DNA of 64,000 nucleotides from Streptomyces sp. CNH099 (GCA_000514715.1 AZWL01000007.1:248001-312000), one strand, 5' to 3'; shown: positions 23,057 to 31,858, counted from the stretch's first letter. Program-made: numbers and translations. Notes: generated by a model from the sequence alone, not told the origin.

Positions 23057-23797
23057 ATGGGCACGAACGAACGCCTGCGAAGGGCAATGCACCGCGCCAA
23101 CCTCGACATCGGCGGCCTCGCAGCCGGCGCCGAGGTCTCGACCAAGACCGTTGAACGCTGGATCGCCGGCACCGCCCCGTACCCGCGCACCCGTTACCGG
23201 GTGGCTGCGATCCTCCACGAGGAGGAGTCGTATCTGTGGCCGGAGTCCACGAACACGGCGTCACTCGCGGGCGCCGAGATGGTTGCCACCTATCCGCGAC
23301 GCAGCGAGGTCCCGCGGCACCTGTGGATGGAGCTGCTGCGCGCCGCGCAGCGTGACGTCGACCTGCTCGCGTTCGCGGGGCTGTTCCTCACGGAGGAGCA
23401 TCCCGAGTGGCTGGACACGCTGGCCGCGAAGGCAAGCGCCGGCGTGCGGGTGCGGGTCCTCCTCGGCGACCCTGGCGGCACGCAGCTCGCCGCGCGGGAC
23501 GGGGAGTACCGGATCGGGGGCGGTGTCGCTGGGCGTGTGGCCGCGGTGCGGTCCTACTACGAGCAGCGCATGCCGGACTCGGCGGAGGTCCGGCTGCACG
23601 ACACCCCGCTGTACAACTCGATCTACAGATTCGACGACGACATGCTCGTCAACGTGCATGCCTACGGTGTGCTCGCCGCACACACCCCGGTAATGCACCT
23701 GAGGCGCATCGACGGCCGGTACTTCCACACCTACGTCGAATCGTACGAGCGGGTGTGGGCGTCGGCTCGCCCGGCATCGACCACGGTGGAGGCGTGA
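23057..23797 (+). CDS. HTH regulator with phospholipase-D-like/DUF5919-type C-terminal domain, 246 aa
   Basis: The first 60 residues form an XRE-like helix-turn-helix (LRRAMHRANLDIGGLAAGAE, VSTKTVERWIAG). The rest (VDLLAFAGLFLTEEHPEWLD, VRVRVLLGDPGG, DDMLVNVHAYGVLAAHTPVMHLRR) resembles the PLD-like fold seen in Streptomyces regulators, without a clear HKD catalytic motif, so it is probably a sensing domain. It is coupled by a one-base overlap to the Nudix gene, a pairing I have seen repeatedly in Streptomyces. No clear ribosome binding site precedes ATG 23057, so the transcript may be leaderless. It probably controls itself and the divergent small-gene operon. Confidence 0.8.
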   Translation: MGTNERLRRAMHRANLDIGGLAAGAEVSTKTVERWIAGTAPYPRTRYRVAAILHEEESYLWPESTNTASLAGAEMVATYPRRSEVPRHLWMELLRAAQRDVDLLAFAGLFLTEEHPEWLDTLAAKASAGVRVRVLLGDPGGTQLAARDGEYRIGGGVAGRVAAVRSYYEQRMPDSAEVRLHDTPLYNSIYRFDDDMLVNVHAYGVLAAHTPVMHLRRIDGRYFHTYVESYERVWASARPASTTVEA

Positions 23798-24294
23798 TGG
23801 TGGCCAAGGGGACGAAGCGCGTGGACTACTGGCAGGATCCACAGGCGCCGAAGCCGACGAGTCGCAAGACGAGTGCGTCGGTATTCGTGCAGGACGACGA
23901 CGGCCGCGTACTTCTCCTTCGCCGCGTTGACAACGACTTGTGGACCATCCCCACCGGGGGCGTGAAGAAGGGCGAGACCGTCGGCCACGCCGGCGTACGT
24001 GAGTGCCGGGAGGAGACCGGTCTCGACGTCGAGGTGACCGGCCTCGTGGGGGTGTTCTCCACACCTGACCACGTGATCGTCTACCTGCATGGCGACCGGG
24101 TGGACGAGGTGCGGCAGCCGATCAACATCTGCCTGCGCGCCCGGGTGGTCGGCGGCAGCGTCCAGCCAGAACCTTCCGAGGCACAGGAAGTGTGCTGGAT
24201 CGCCCCGGGCGCGCTGGACGACTACCCGATCCATCCGGCACTGCGCCTGCGCATCGACCACGGCCTGGCTCACACGGATCCGTACGTGAGCTGA
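23797..24294 (+). CDS. Nudix hydrolase, 165 aa
   Basis: The Nudix box is complete: GVKKGE, then after seven residues RECREETGLDV, matching GX5EX7REUXEEXGU. The start of the fold (SASVFVQDDDGRVLLLRRVDNDLW) and downstream strands are normal. It should hydrolyse a nucleoside diphosphate linked to another moiety; the substrate is not predictable. The ATG overlaps the stop of the HTH gene by one base with GGTGGAGG upstream, so the two are made together. Confidence 0.9.
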   Translation: MVAKGTKRVDYWQDPQAPKPTSRKTSASVFVQDDDGRVLLLRRVDNDLWTIPTGGVKKGETVGHAGVRECREETGLDVEVTGLVGVFSTPDHVIVYLHGDRVDEVRQPINICLRARVVGGSVQPEPSEAQEVCWIAPGALDDYPIHPALRLRIDHGLAHTDPYVS

Positions 24295-24326
24295 CGAGCC
24301 GCTTCGCCGGGTGGCCTGTACGGGAC

Positions 24327-24434
24327 ATGGGCAACCCCGCCTCCGCAAACGGCGCCAGAACGGCCGCCAGGCCCGCGGTCGACGCCGCCAGTGCCCGCGA
24401 GACCGCCGAGGCGCTGGCCGAGTACGTCCGGTGA
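24327..24434 (+). CDS. Very short ORF, possible remnant, 35 aa
   Basis: MGNPASANGARTAARPAV then DAASARETAEALAEYVR ends 11 bases before the GNAT start. Helical with coding-like codon use, but no ribosome binding site that I trust. It may be the tail of a lost gene or chance. Confidence 0.2.
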   Translation: MGNPASANGARTAARPAVDAASARETAEALAEYVR

Positions 24435-24445
24435 GGAGGAGCCGC

Positions 24446-24910
24446 ATGGCAAAGGTGACGGTGCAGCGCTACGACGGACCCGAGGCGACGCGGAGGCTCG
24501 GGGCCTTCCTGCCCGCGTACCGGGAGATCTACGCCGAGCTGCCTTACAGAGCCCGCAGGACGTCGTGGACTTCACCCAGATGTTCGCCGTCCAGTCCGAG
24601 CGGCCGGGCTTCCGCGTCGCGCTGGCCCGGGACGCGGGCGAGGGTCGTCGGCTTCGCCTACGGATTCTGCCTTCCGCCGGAGACCGGCTGGTGGCGAAAC
24701 CTCCTCACCCTCGCGCCGGCCGAATTCACCGCCGAGGACGGGCAGCGCACCTTCGCCGTCATTGAGCTGGCCGTACGCCGACCCTGGCGACGTCAGGGCA
24801 TGGGCATCGCCCGCCGGCTGCACGCCGCACGGTGACGCTCACCGTGCGACCGGAGCCCGAGGCAGCGCCGGCGCAGTCCGCGTACGCCTCCGGCCTCCGG
24901 AACATTCCCT
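24446..24910 (+). pseudogene. GNAT-family acetyltransferase pseudogene with several frame breaks
   Basis: The 5' part MAKVTVQRYDGPEATRR...EIYAELPY is in one frame. SPQDVVDFTQMFAVQSERPG then RVALARDAGEG continues in another, starting near 24547. RVVGFAYGFCLPPETGWW and VIELAVRRPWRRQGMGIARR return to the first frame near 24645. The last part, VTLTVRPEPEAAPAQSAYAS, is out of frame again from 24832, with the expected helix between missing. The acetyl-CoA loop RRQGMG is still readable. At least three lesions make expression of a working enzyme very unlikely, unless the sequence has base-calling errors. Confidence 0.8.
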
Positions 24911-24989
24911 CCTTCCGGTTCTGGACGAGGGCGGGGCTCGGTGGGTGCGGCTGCCGATGGTCTCGGTTCCGGCAGGCGCCCGGCGGGGC

Positions 24990-25994
24990 TCAGCCGTAGT
25001 GGGCGCGGGTACGGGACTTCGCCGCCTCCGGCGCTTCCGTGCGGTCCAGGCCCAGCAGGGCCGCGCCCAGCACCGGCGGGGCCGTCACCACCCGCGGGAC
25101 CGCCTTCGGCGCCCGTGCCGTGAGCTGCGTGCGGACGCGGTCGTCCAGCTGCGCGTGGCCCGCGGCCAGGACGCTGCCGCCGAGCACCACCGGCACCTCC
25201 TCGTCCAGCAGGCCGAGCCGCTCCAGCGCCACCGCCGCCAGCGCCACCACCTCGTCCGCCTGCCGGTCCACGAGGGACCGCGCCACCGGGTCGCCCGCGG
25301 CGGCCACCGCGAACAGCAGCGGCGCGAGCCGCTGGGTGCGGGCCACCGGGATGGCGCCCAGGTGCACGCCCTCGATCAGCTCGTGCATCGTGCCGAGGCC
25401 GAAGTGCGCGGGCAGCGCCGTCGCCAGGGCCGTCGTCTCGCCGCGGCCGTCCTCCGCCCGCGCCGCGTACCAGATCGCCTCCGCCGCGAGGCCCGCGCCG
25501 CCGCCCCAGTCGCCGGAGAGCTTGCCGAGGGCGGGGAAGCGGTGGGTGCGGCCGTCGGGCAGCAGGCCGGCGCAGTTGATGCCGGCGCCGCAGACGACGG
25601 CGACGCCGCGCGGCTCGGCGCCCGGCGGGAGGCCGGCGCGGAGCAGGGCGAACGTGTCGTTGTGGACGGCGACCGTACGGCCCCAGCCGCGTTCCGCCAG
25701 CGCCGCGCCGATGGTGCGCTCCTCCACGGGCAGGTCGACGTTGGCCAGGCACGCGGACACGTGCTCGGCGACGGGCCCGCCACCGGAGCCGGGGCCGCCC
25801 GGCGCGCCGCCGGCGCTCCGTACCGCCCCCGCCACCGCCTCCGCCAGCACCCCGACCGCCGCCGCCACCCCCGTCGCCGGCGGCCGGAAGCCGCCGCTGC
25901 GCGCCTCGCCCAGCACCGTGCCGTCCGCCGCGACCAGCGCCGCGTCCGTCTTGCTGTTCCCCGCGTCGATCGCCAGCACGGCGGCCGCGCTCAC
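24990..25994 (-). CDS. csnK: Amino-sugar kinase of the BadF/BcrA ATPase family (csnK-type), 334 aa
   Basis: This is an N-acetylglucosamine/glucosamine-type kinase. AVLAIDAGNSKTDAALV is the phosphate 1 loop of the ASKHA fold, VCGAGINCAG and LSGDWGGGAGLAAEAI are typical of GlcNAc kinases, and VVLGGSVLAAG near the C-terminus is the adenosine motif. The GTG start overlaps the stop of the GH4 gene by four bases. It should phosphorylate sugar units brought in by the operon's transporter, using ATP. It is the last gene of the csn-type operon; the accessory island follows immediately. Confidence 0.88.
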   Translation of the reverse strand: MSAAAVLAIDAGNSKTDAALVAADGTVLGEARSGGFRPPATGVAAAVGVLAEAVAGAVRSAGGAPGGPGSGGGPVAEHVSACLANVDLPVEERTIGAALAERGWGRTVAVHNDTFALLRAGLPPGAEPRGVAVVCGAGINCAGLLPDGRTHRFPALGKLSGDWGGGAGLAAEAIWYAARAEDGRGETTALATALPAHFGLGTMHELIEGVHLGAIPVARTQRLAPLLFAVAAAGDPVARSLVDRQADEVVALAAVALERLGLLDEEVPVVLGGSVLAAGHAQLDDRVRTQLTARAPKAVPRVVTAPPVLGAALLGLDRTEAPEAAKSRTRAHYG

Positions 25995-27256
25995 GCCCAC
26001 GGCAGGTGCTCCCGGTTGTGGTCGAGCAGCGCGCCGGTCAGCCGCTCGGCCCGGTCGTACTGGCCGACCAGCGGGTGCGCGAGCAGCGCGCGGAACACGC
26101 GCTCGCGCCCGCCGTGCAGGGCGGCGTCCAGCGCCAGCCGCTCGTACGCCGTCGTGTGGGCGACCAGGCCCGCGAAGAGCGGGTCCAGCGCCGGGACCGC
26201 GAGCGGCCGGGCGCCGTCCGCGGTGACCTCGGCCTGCACCTCGACGACCGCGTCGTCGGGCAGGAACGGCAGGGTGCCGCGGTTGACGGTGTTGACGACC
26301 TGGACCGCGCCGGCCGCGTCGCCCAGCAGCGACGCGGCGAGCGCGACGGCGGCCTCGGAGTAGAACGCCCCGCCGCGCTGCGCCAGCAGCTCCGGCTTGG
26401 TGTCGAGCGCCGGGTCGGCGTACATCCGCAGCAGCTCGGCCTCGATCCCGGCGACCCGCGCGCCGCGGGAGGGGCCCTCGCGCTGTTCGCGGACGACCTC
26501 GTCGTGGGCGTAGTAGTAGCGCAGGTAGTACGAGGGCACGACGCCGAGCCGGGTCGGCAGGTCCGGCGGCAGGTGCAGGTCCCCGGCGATCCGGTCGCCG
26601 TGCTCGGCGATCAGCTTCGGCAGCACGTCGGTGCCGCCGGGGCCGCCGAGGCGTACGCCCAGCTCCCACGTGAGGTGGTTGAGGCCGACGTGGTCCAGGT
26701 GGACGTCCTCGGGGGCGGCGTCCAGGAGCGCGGCGAACTTCCGTTGCAGGTGGATCGCGACGTTGCACAGCCCCACCGCGCGGTGTCCGGCCTGCAGCAG
26801 CGCGCGGGTCACGATGCCGACGGGGTTGGTGAAGTCGATGATCCAGGCGCCGGGCGCGGCCCTGCGCACCTGGTCGGCGATGTCGAGGACCACCGGCACG
26901 GTGCGCAGCGCCTTCGCGAGGCCGCCCGCGCCGGTGGTCTCCTGGCCGACGCAGCCGCAGTCCAGCGGCCACGTCTCGTCCTGCTGCCGGGCCGTCTGCC
27001 CGCCGACGCGCAGCTGGACGAGCACGGCGTCGGCGCCCTCGACGCCCTCGGCCAGCCGGCCGGTGGTGACGACCCGCCCGGGGTGGCCCTGCCGGGCGAA
27101 CATCCGCCGGGCCAGCGCGCCGACCAGCTCCAGCCTCTCGGCGGCGGGGTCGATGAGCACCAGCTCGTCGACGGGCAGCGTGTCGCGCAGCCGCGCGAAG
27201 CCGTCGACGAGTTCTGGCGTGTACGTGGATCCGCCGCCGACCACTGCGAGTTTCAA
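25991..27256 (-). CDS. csnH: GH4 family NAD-dependent glycosidase (csnH-type), 421 aa
   Basis: GH4 enzymes cleave glycosides by an NAD- and metal-dependent oxidation-elimination mechanism. The NAD loop is LAVVGGGSTYTPEL at the N-terminus. The metal-binding cysteine is in VGLCNVAIH and the histidine in VGLNHLTWE; DFTNPVG and TYTP also match. The length is normal. The TTG start at 27256 overlaps the permease stop by four bases (TTGA) and has AGGAG eight bases upstream; no ATG or GTG lies before the NAD loop. It likely hydrolyses imported glucosamine oligomers or their phosphates in the cytoplasm. Confidence 0.9.
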   Translation of the reverse strand: MKLAVVGGGSTYTPELVDGFARLRDTLPVDELVLIDPAAERLELVGALARRMFARQGHPGRVVTTGRLAEGVEGADAVLVQLRVGGQTARQQDETWPLDCGCVGQETTGAGGLAKALRTVPVVLDIADQVRRAAPGAWIIDFTNPVGIVTRALLQAGHRAVGLCNVAIHLQRKFAALLDAAPEDVHLDHVGLNHLTWELGVRLGGPGGTDVLPKLIAEHGDRIAGDLHLPPDLPTRLGVVPSYYLRYYYAHDEVVREQREGPSRGARVAGIEAELLRMYADPALDTKPELLAQRGGAFYSEAAVALAASLLGDAAGAVQVVNTVNRGTLPFLPDDAVVEVQAEVTADGARPLAVPALDPLFAGLVAHTTAYERLALDAALHGGRERVFRALLAHPLVGQYDRAERLTGALLDHNREHLPWA

Positions 27257-28086
27257 CCTTTGACTCCTGTCAGGGTGACGCCCTCGATGAAGGCTTTCTG
27301 GGCGAAGAAGAAGACCACGATCACCGGGGCCATGACCAGCACCGTGGCCGCCATGGTGAGGTTCCAGTCGGTCTGGTGGGCGCCCTTGAACGACTCCAGC
27401 CCGTAGCTCAGCGTCCACCAGCCCGGGTCCTCCGAAGCGTAGATCTGCGGCCCGAAGTAGTCGTTCCAGCAGTAGAAGAAGTGGAACAGGGCGACGGCGG
27501 CGATGGCGGGTTTCGCCATCGGCACCACGATGCGCAGCAGCGTGCGCAGTTCGCCGCAGCCGTCGATGCGCGCGGCCTCGGTGTACTCGCGCGGGATGGT
27601 CAGCAGGAACTGCCGGAGCAGGAAGACGCTGAAGGGGTTGGCGAAGGCGAACGGGATGATCAACGGCCACAGCGTGCCGGTCAGGTCCATCTGCCGGGAC
27701 CAGAACAGGTACATGGGCACGATGACGACCTGCGGCGGCAGCATCATCGCGGCGATGACCATCATCATCGCCAGGTTCCGCCCGCGGAAGCGGAACTTGG
27801 CCAGCGCGTACGCCACGGGGAGGCTGGAGCCGACGGCGAGCACGGTGCCGAGGCCGGCGTAGAGCAGCGTGTTGCGCCACCAGGTGAGGAACCCGGGCGT
27901 CTCCCACACCGTGCGGAAGTTGCCCCACTCCCAGGTGCGCGGCCACAGCGCCCGGGTCAGCGCCTGGTCGTCGCTCATCACGGCGGTGAGGAAGACGAAG
28001 ACGAACGGCAGTACGAAGAACAGGGAGGCGGCGATGGCCAGGGCGTGCACCGCGACCCAGTGCAGCAGCTCGCGGCGGCGCGCCAT
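27253..28086 (-). CDS. csnG: ABC sugar transporter permease (csnG-type, second), 277 aa
   Basis: About six transmembrane helices are visible, beginning at residue 8. The EAA loop that docks to the ATPase reads EYTEAARIDGCGELRTLLR. This is the carbohydrate uptake (CUT1) MalG type. The ATG overlaps the end of the first permease gene by one base. No ATPase gene is in the operon, so a shared MsiK-type ATPase elsewhere is expected, as in Streptomyces sugar importers. Confidence 0.94.
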   Translation of the reverse strand: MARRRELLHWVAVHALAIAASLFFVLPFVFVFLTAVMSDDQALTRALWPRTWEWGNFRTVWETPGFLTWWRNTLLYAGLGTVLAVGSSLPVAYALAKFRFRGRNLAMMMVIAAMMLPPQVVIVPMYLFWSRQMDLTGTLWPLIIPFAFANPFSVFLLRQFLLTIPREYTEAARIDGCGELRTLLRIVVPMAKPAIAAVALFHFFYCWNDYFGPQIYASEDPGWWTLSYGLESFKGAHQTDWNLTMAATVLVMAPVIVVFFFAQKAFIEGVTLTGVKG

Positions 28087-29033
28087 CAGTCGTCCTCCTT
28101 CAGGAAGCCGCTGCCGCGGCGCATCAGCACGTAGGTGAAGGCCATCGCGAGGACGAAGAGCACGAGGGCGACGACGCACGCCGCGCCCGTGTCGAACCGC
28201 TGGAAGCCCAGGTGGTAGACGCTCTGCGGGACGGTGAGGGTCGACTTCTCCGGGTAGCCGGGCTCGAAGTGCTGGCCGGAGCCGCCGATGACGCCGCTGG
28301 CGACCTTCGCGGCCACGATGGGCTCGGTGTAGTACTGCATCGTCGCGATCACGCCGGTGACGACGGCGAAGAGCACGACGGGCCGGATGTTCGGCAGCGT
28401 GACGTACCGGAACCTCGCCCACGCGCCGGCGCCGTCCAGCTCGGCGGCCTCGTACTGCTCCTTGGGCACGTCCAGCAGCGAGGCCATGAAGATGACCATG
28501 AGGTCGCCGATGCACCACAGCGCGAGGACCGTCAGCGCGGGTTTGGACCACTGCGCGTCGTTGAACCAGCCGGGTTCGCCCAGCCCGATCCGGTCGAGGA
28601 TGGTGTTGACGGGCCCGGTGCCGGGGTTCATCAGGAAGACGAAGGCCATGGTCGCGGCGACCGGCGGCGCCAGGAACGGCAGGTAGAACAGGGTCCGGAA
28701 GACCCCCGCGCCGGTCTTGATCCGGGTGATGAGCAGGCCGACGCCGAGTCCGAAGACGGTGCGCAGGGTGACCATCACGGCGACCAGCCACAGGGTGTTG
28801 GTCAGCGCGGGCCAGAAGAAGGGGTAGTCGAACAGGACGTAGCGCCAGTTCTTCAGCCCCACCCAGACGGGGTCGGTGAACCCGTCGTACTTCATGAAGG
28901 AGAAGTAGACGGTGGCGCCGAGCGGGTAGGCGAAGAAGACGCTGAAGCCGATCAGCCAGGGCGAGAGGAACCCGAGGGTGCGCAGCGCCGCGCGGCGGCG
29001 CCGCGCACCCAGGGTGTGGACGGCGGCGGACAT
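28086..29033 (-). CDS. csnF: ABC sugar transporter permease (csnF-type, first), 315 aa
   Basis: MalF-type CUT1 permease with about six transmembrane helices and the EAA loop EQYEAAELDGAGAWARFR. The ATG at 29033 overlaps the stop of the binding-protein gene; the final TGA overlaps the next start. Earlier starts in the open frame lie inside the binding-protein gene and are not credible. Pairs with the second permease to form the membrane pore. Confidence 0.94.
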   Translation of the reverse strand: MSAAVHTLGARRRRAALRTLGFLSPWLIGFSVFFAYPLGATVYFSFMKYDGFTDPVWVGLKNWRYVLFDYPFFWPALTNTLWLVAVMVTLRTVFGLGVGLLITRIKTGAGVFRTLFYLPFLAPPVAATMAFVFLMNPGTGPVNTILDRIGLGEPGWFNDAQWSKPALTVLALWCIGDLMVIFMASLLDVPKEQYEAAELDGAGAWARFRYVTLPNIRPVVLFAVVTGVIATMQYYTEPIVAAKVASGVIGGSGQHFEPGYPEKSTLTVPQSVYHLGFQRFDTGAACVVALVLFVLAMAFTYVLMRRGSGFLKEDD

Positions 29034-30376
29034 CAGCCGGCCTGCGCGTTGTCCTTGTCGATCTGCTCGTCCGCCTGCTCCAGCAGGGACGCCAGATCGT
29101 CCTCCTCGCCGCTTTCGTACTTCAGCCCGTAGTCCTGCAGGGTGAGCAGGAAGGCGCCGCCGTTCCTGGAGGACGGGGCGTGGCTGGACCCGGGGTGCTG
29201 GGCGATGTCGACGAACGTGCGGTAGACGGGGTCGTCGTTGAGCCTGGGGGACTCCAGCGCGGCCAGCGTGGAGGGCACGTTGTGGATGGCGTTGGCGAAG
29301 TCCACGACGGCGTCGGTGTCGGTCGTCAGGTACTTCACCAGCTCCCAGGCGGCGTTCTTCTTCCCGCTGGTGGCGGCGATGCCGGTGATGGTGCCGGAGA
29401 GGTAGCCCTTGCCGTACGAGTCCGCCTGGTCGTCGGGGACGGGGAAGGGGGCCGCGCCTATCTCGAAGTCGACGCCGGCGTCGGCGGCCATCTTGCCGCG
29501 CCACTCGCCGTCCATCTGCATGGCGACCTGGCCGGTGTGGAAGGGGTGCTTGGGGCCCCACTCGTCGCCGAAGGTGTTGCGGTACCTGCGCAGCTTCTCG
29601 AAGCCGCCCAGCTCCTCGACCATGCTCTTCTGCCACTCGAAGAGTTCGGTCATCCGCGGGTCGGCGGCGGCGTTGGAGTCGCCCTCGTCGTCGAAGTAGG
29701 TGACGCCGAACTGGCCGCCGTAGTGCTCGACGGTGGTCTCGTAGCCCTGGTAGTTGGGCATGAAGCCCAGCTGTTCGTAGCCGTCGCCGTCGGGCCGGGT
29801 GAGCTTCTTCGCGACCTCCTCGAACTCGGAGAGGGTCTTCGGCGGGGCGTCGATGCCGGCCTCCGCGAAGGCGTCCTTGTTGTAGTAGAGGCCGTACGCG
29901 TCGCCGAGCAGGGGCAGCGCGCAGCGCTTGCCCTCGTACCGGGTGTACTCCAGCATCGGCGCCGGGAAGGTCTTCGCCGGGTCGATGCCGGACTCGTCCA
30001 GGAACGGGCCGAGGTCGGCGAGGACGTTCGAGGAGCAGAAGCGGCCGACGTTGTCGGTGGTGAACGAGGACACCACGTCGGGCGCGTTGTCGCCGCCGGC
30101 GCGCAGGCCCTGGTTCAGCTTGTCGTCGTTGACGCCCTTGACGGCCTCGACGGTGATGTGGGGGAACTCCTTCTCGAACGCGTCGATGTTGGCCTCGATC
30201 GCCTCGACCTCGGACGGCGCGCTCCAGCCGTGCCAGAACGTGAGCGTGACCTCGGCGTCCGGGTCGTCGTTCGCGGCGCCGGTGTCGTTGCTTCCGGTGC
30301 AGGCGGCGGCCAGGGACAGCGCGGCCGCGGCGGCGACCGCGGCGACGGCGCGGGCGCGTGGGCGGGTTGCGGGCAT
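29033..30376 (-). CDS. csnE: Sugar-binding lipoprotein of ABC importer (csnE-type), 447 aa
   Basis: The signal peptide ends in a lipobox LAAAC with the lipidated Cys at about residue 26. The mature protein is a family 1 solute-binding protein (EVTLTFWHGWSAPSEVEA, YGLYYNKDAFAEAGI, GKGYLSGTITGIAA). It captures oligosaccharides outside the membrane for the two permeases that follow. The ATG has AGGAGG about ten bases upstream. About 110 bases separate it from the regulator, with a short GCGTACAG triplet repeat (30403-30434), so it may also have its own promoter. Confidence 0.92.
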   Translation of the reverse strand: MPATRPRARAVAAVAAAAALSLAAACTGSNDTGAANDDPDAEVTLTFWHGWSAPSEVEAIEANIDAFEKEFPHITVEAVKGVNDDKLNQGLRAGGDNAPDVVSSFTTDNVGRFCSSNVLADLGPFLDESGIDPAKTFPAPMLEYTRYEGKRCALPLLGDAYGLYYNKDAFAEAGIDAPPKTLSEFEEVAKKLTRPDGDGYEQLGFMPNYQGYETTVEHYGGQFGVTYFDDEGDSNAAADPRMTELFEWQKSMVEELGGFEKLRRYRNTFGDEWGPKHPFHTGQVAMQMDGEWRGKMAADAGVDFEIGAAPFPVPDDQADSYGKGYLSGTITGIAATSGKKNAAWELVKYLTTDTDAVVDFANAIHNVPSTLAALESPRLNDDPVYRTFVDIAQHPGSSHAPSSRNGGAFLLTLQDYGLKYESGEEDDLASLLEQADEQIDKDNAQAG

Positions 30377-30487
30377 GGGTGACGTACCTCCTGGCGGGAG
30401 ACGGGTACGGGCGTACAGGCGTACAGGCGTACGGGTGAGACGGGCCGGGCCGGGCGGGTCCGGCGGCCGGTGGCCGGTGGGCGGGCT

Positions 30488-31696
30488 TCAGCGGGCGGTG
30501 GTGTCGAAGACCTCGTCGCGGGTGGTGGCGAGCGCGCTCTCCAGCGCGCCGGTGAGCACGGGGTGCCGCTCGACCTCGCCGGTCACCAGGCGGGGCCGGG
30601 GCGCGGCCAGTTCGGCCAGCTCGGACTGGACGAGGGCGCGCAGCCGGTCGCCGCCGGCGGCCAGCACGGCGCCGGAGAGCACGATGAGCTGCGGGTCGAG
30701 GACGGCGACGACGGCGGCGAGGCCGACGGCGAGGCGCTGGGCGTAGCGGGCGAGCAGTTCGGCGTGACGGGGTTCTTCGGGGTCGGCGGCGGCGCGCGCG
30801 ACGAGTTCGACGGCGACCTCGGCGTAGTGCCCGCGCTCGGGCGTGAGGCCCAGCTCGCGGGCGAGCGGGGCGAGCGCCTGGGCGCCGGCCAGCTCCTGGA
30901 AGCCGCCGCTGTTGGCGCGGGTGACCTGGCGGACGAGGGTGGCGCCGGGCACCGGCAGGAAGCCGACCTCACCGGCGCCGCCGGTGCCGCCGCGGTGCAG
31001 CCGGCCGCCGATGACGACGGCGGCGCCGAGGCCCTCCTCGTTCCACAGCAGGACGAAGTCGTCGTGGCCGCGGGCGGCGCCGCGGCGCTGCTCGGCGACG
31101 GCGGCGAGGTTCACGTCGTTGTCGTACGCCAGCGGCATGGGCAGGGCGGCGGCCAGCTCCTCCAGCAGCGTCGGGGAGTGCCAGCCGGGCAGGTGGGAGG
31201 CGTAGCGCAGGCGGCCGGTGCCGGGGTCGAAGGCGCCGGGGGTGCCGATGACGGCGCGGTGCAGCTCGGCGCGGGTGAGCCCGGCGTCCTTGGCGGCGCC
31301 GTCGACGGCGCGGACGACGCGGCGCACGGTGCCCTCCGCGGCGGAGCCGCCGCCGGTGCGCTTGGCGGTGGCCAGTTCGTACGAGCCGACCGTGCGGCCG
31401 GTGACGTCGGCGACGGCCGCGTGGATCCGGGCGGCGGTGACGTCGAGTCCGACGACGTGCGCGACGGCGGGGTTGAGGGCGTACAGCTGGGCGTTGGGTC
31501 CCGGGCTGCCCTCGCTGGTGCCGGTCGCGACCACCAGGCCGGCCGCCTCCAGCCGGGCCAGCAGCTGCGAGGCGGTCGGTTTGGACAGGCCGGTGAGCTT
31601 GCCGAGCCTGGTGCGCGAGAGCGCGCCGTGCTCCAGCAGCAGGTCCAGCGCGGCACGGTCGTTCATCGCGCGCAGCGTCCCGGGGCCACCGGCCAT
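30488..31696 (-). CDS. csnR: ROK-family repressor (csnR-type), 402 aa
   Basis: The N-terminal winged helix (GALSRTRLGKLTGLSKPTAS, QLLARLEAAGLVV) is followed by a ROK/sugar-kinase-like fold (VVGLDVTAARIHAAVADVTG, GTPGAFDPGTG, YDNDVNLAAVAE, GLGAAVVIGGRLHRGGTGGAGEVG). The ASKHA elements sense a sugar ligand. It lies first in the operon. From memory, S. coelicolor CsnR represses chitosanase and this operon and is released by glucosamine oligomers. The ATG at 31696 has GAGAGG eight bases upstream; an earlier GTG nine bases before is less well placed. A perfect palindrome 59 bases upstream is its likely operator. Confidence 0.9.
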   Translation of the reverse strand: MAGGPGTLRAMNDRAALDLLLEHGALSRTRLGKLTGLSKPTASQLLARLEAAGLVVATGTSEGSPGPNAQLYALNPAVAHVVGLDVTAARIHAAVADVTGRTVGSYELATAKRTGGGSAAEGTVRRVVRAVDGAAKDAGLTRAELHRAVIGTPGAFDPGTGRLRYASHLPGWHSPTLLEELAAALPMPLAYDNDVNLAAVAEQRRGAARGHDDFVLLWNEEGLGAAVVIGGRLHRGGTGGAGEVGFLPVPGATLVRQVTRANSGGFQELAGAQALAPLARELGLTPERGHYAEVAVELVARAAADPEEPRHAELLARYAQRLAVGLAAVVAVLDPQLIVLSGAVLAAGGDRLRALVQSELAELAAPRPRLVTGEVERHPVLTGALESALATTRDEVFDTTAR

Positions 31697-31754
31697 GGGC
31701 GTCACCTCTCACCGATCCGGACTCGTGCCGTACAGCTTGCCGTCTCTGAATGGT

Positions 31755-31769
31755 TAGGAAACTTTCCTA
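31755..31769. promoter_or_regulatory. CsnR/ROK-type operator palindrome upstream of csnR
   Basis: TAGGAAA-C-TTTCCTA is a perfect 15-bp palindrome in an AT-rich patch of an otherwise GC-rich gap. The sequence closely resembles what I remember of the Streptomyces CsnR box and other ROK operators. Binding here would give autoregulation of the operon. Confidence 0.8.
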
Positions 31770-31858
31770 TCTGAGTGCGGCGAAAGTAATGCCCCGGACG
31801 GAGCACGTCAAGAGGGTGTGCGCCGGCGGATCCGGCCGTCCGCGGGCGCCGGGCGGTG

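Noticed and set aside
24391-24765. Separate small gene inside the GNAT region
   Set aside because: Its central residues are the missing middle of the acetyltransferase, so it is the shifted part of one pseudogene.
28086-29636. Larger permease with N-terminal extension
   Set aside because: The extension overlaps the binding-protein gene in a shadow frame; the coupled ATG at 29033 gives a normal MalF-type length.
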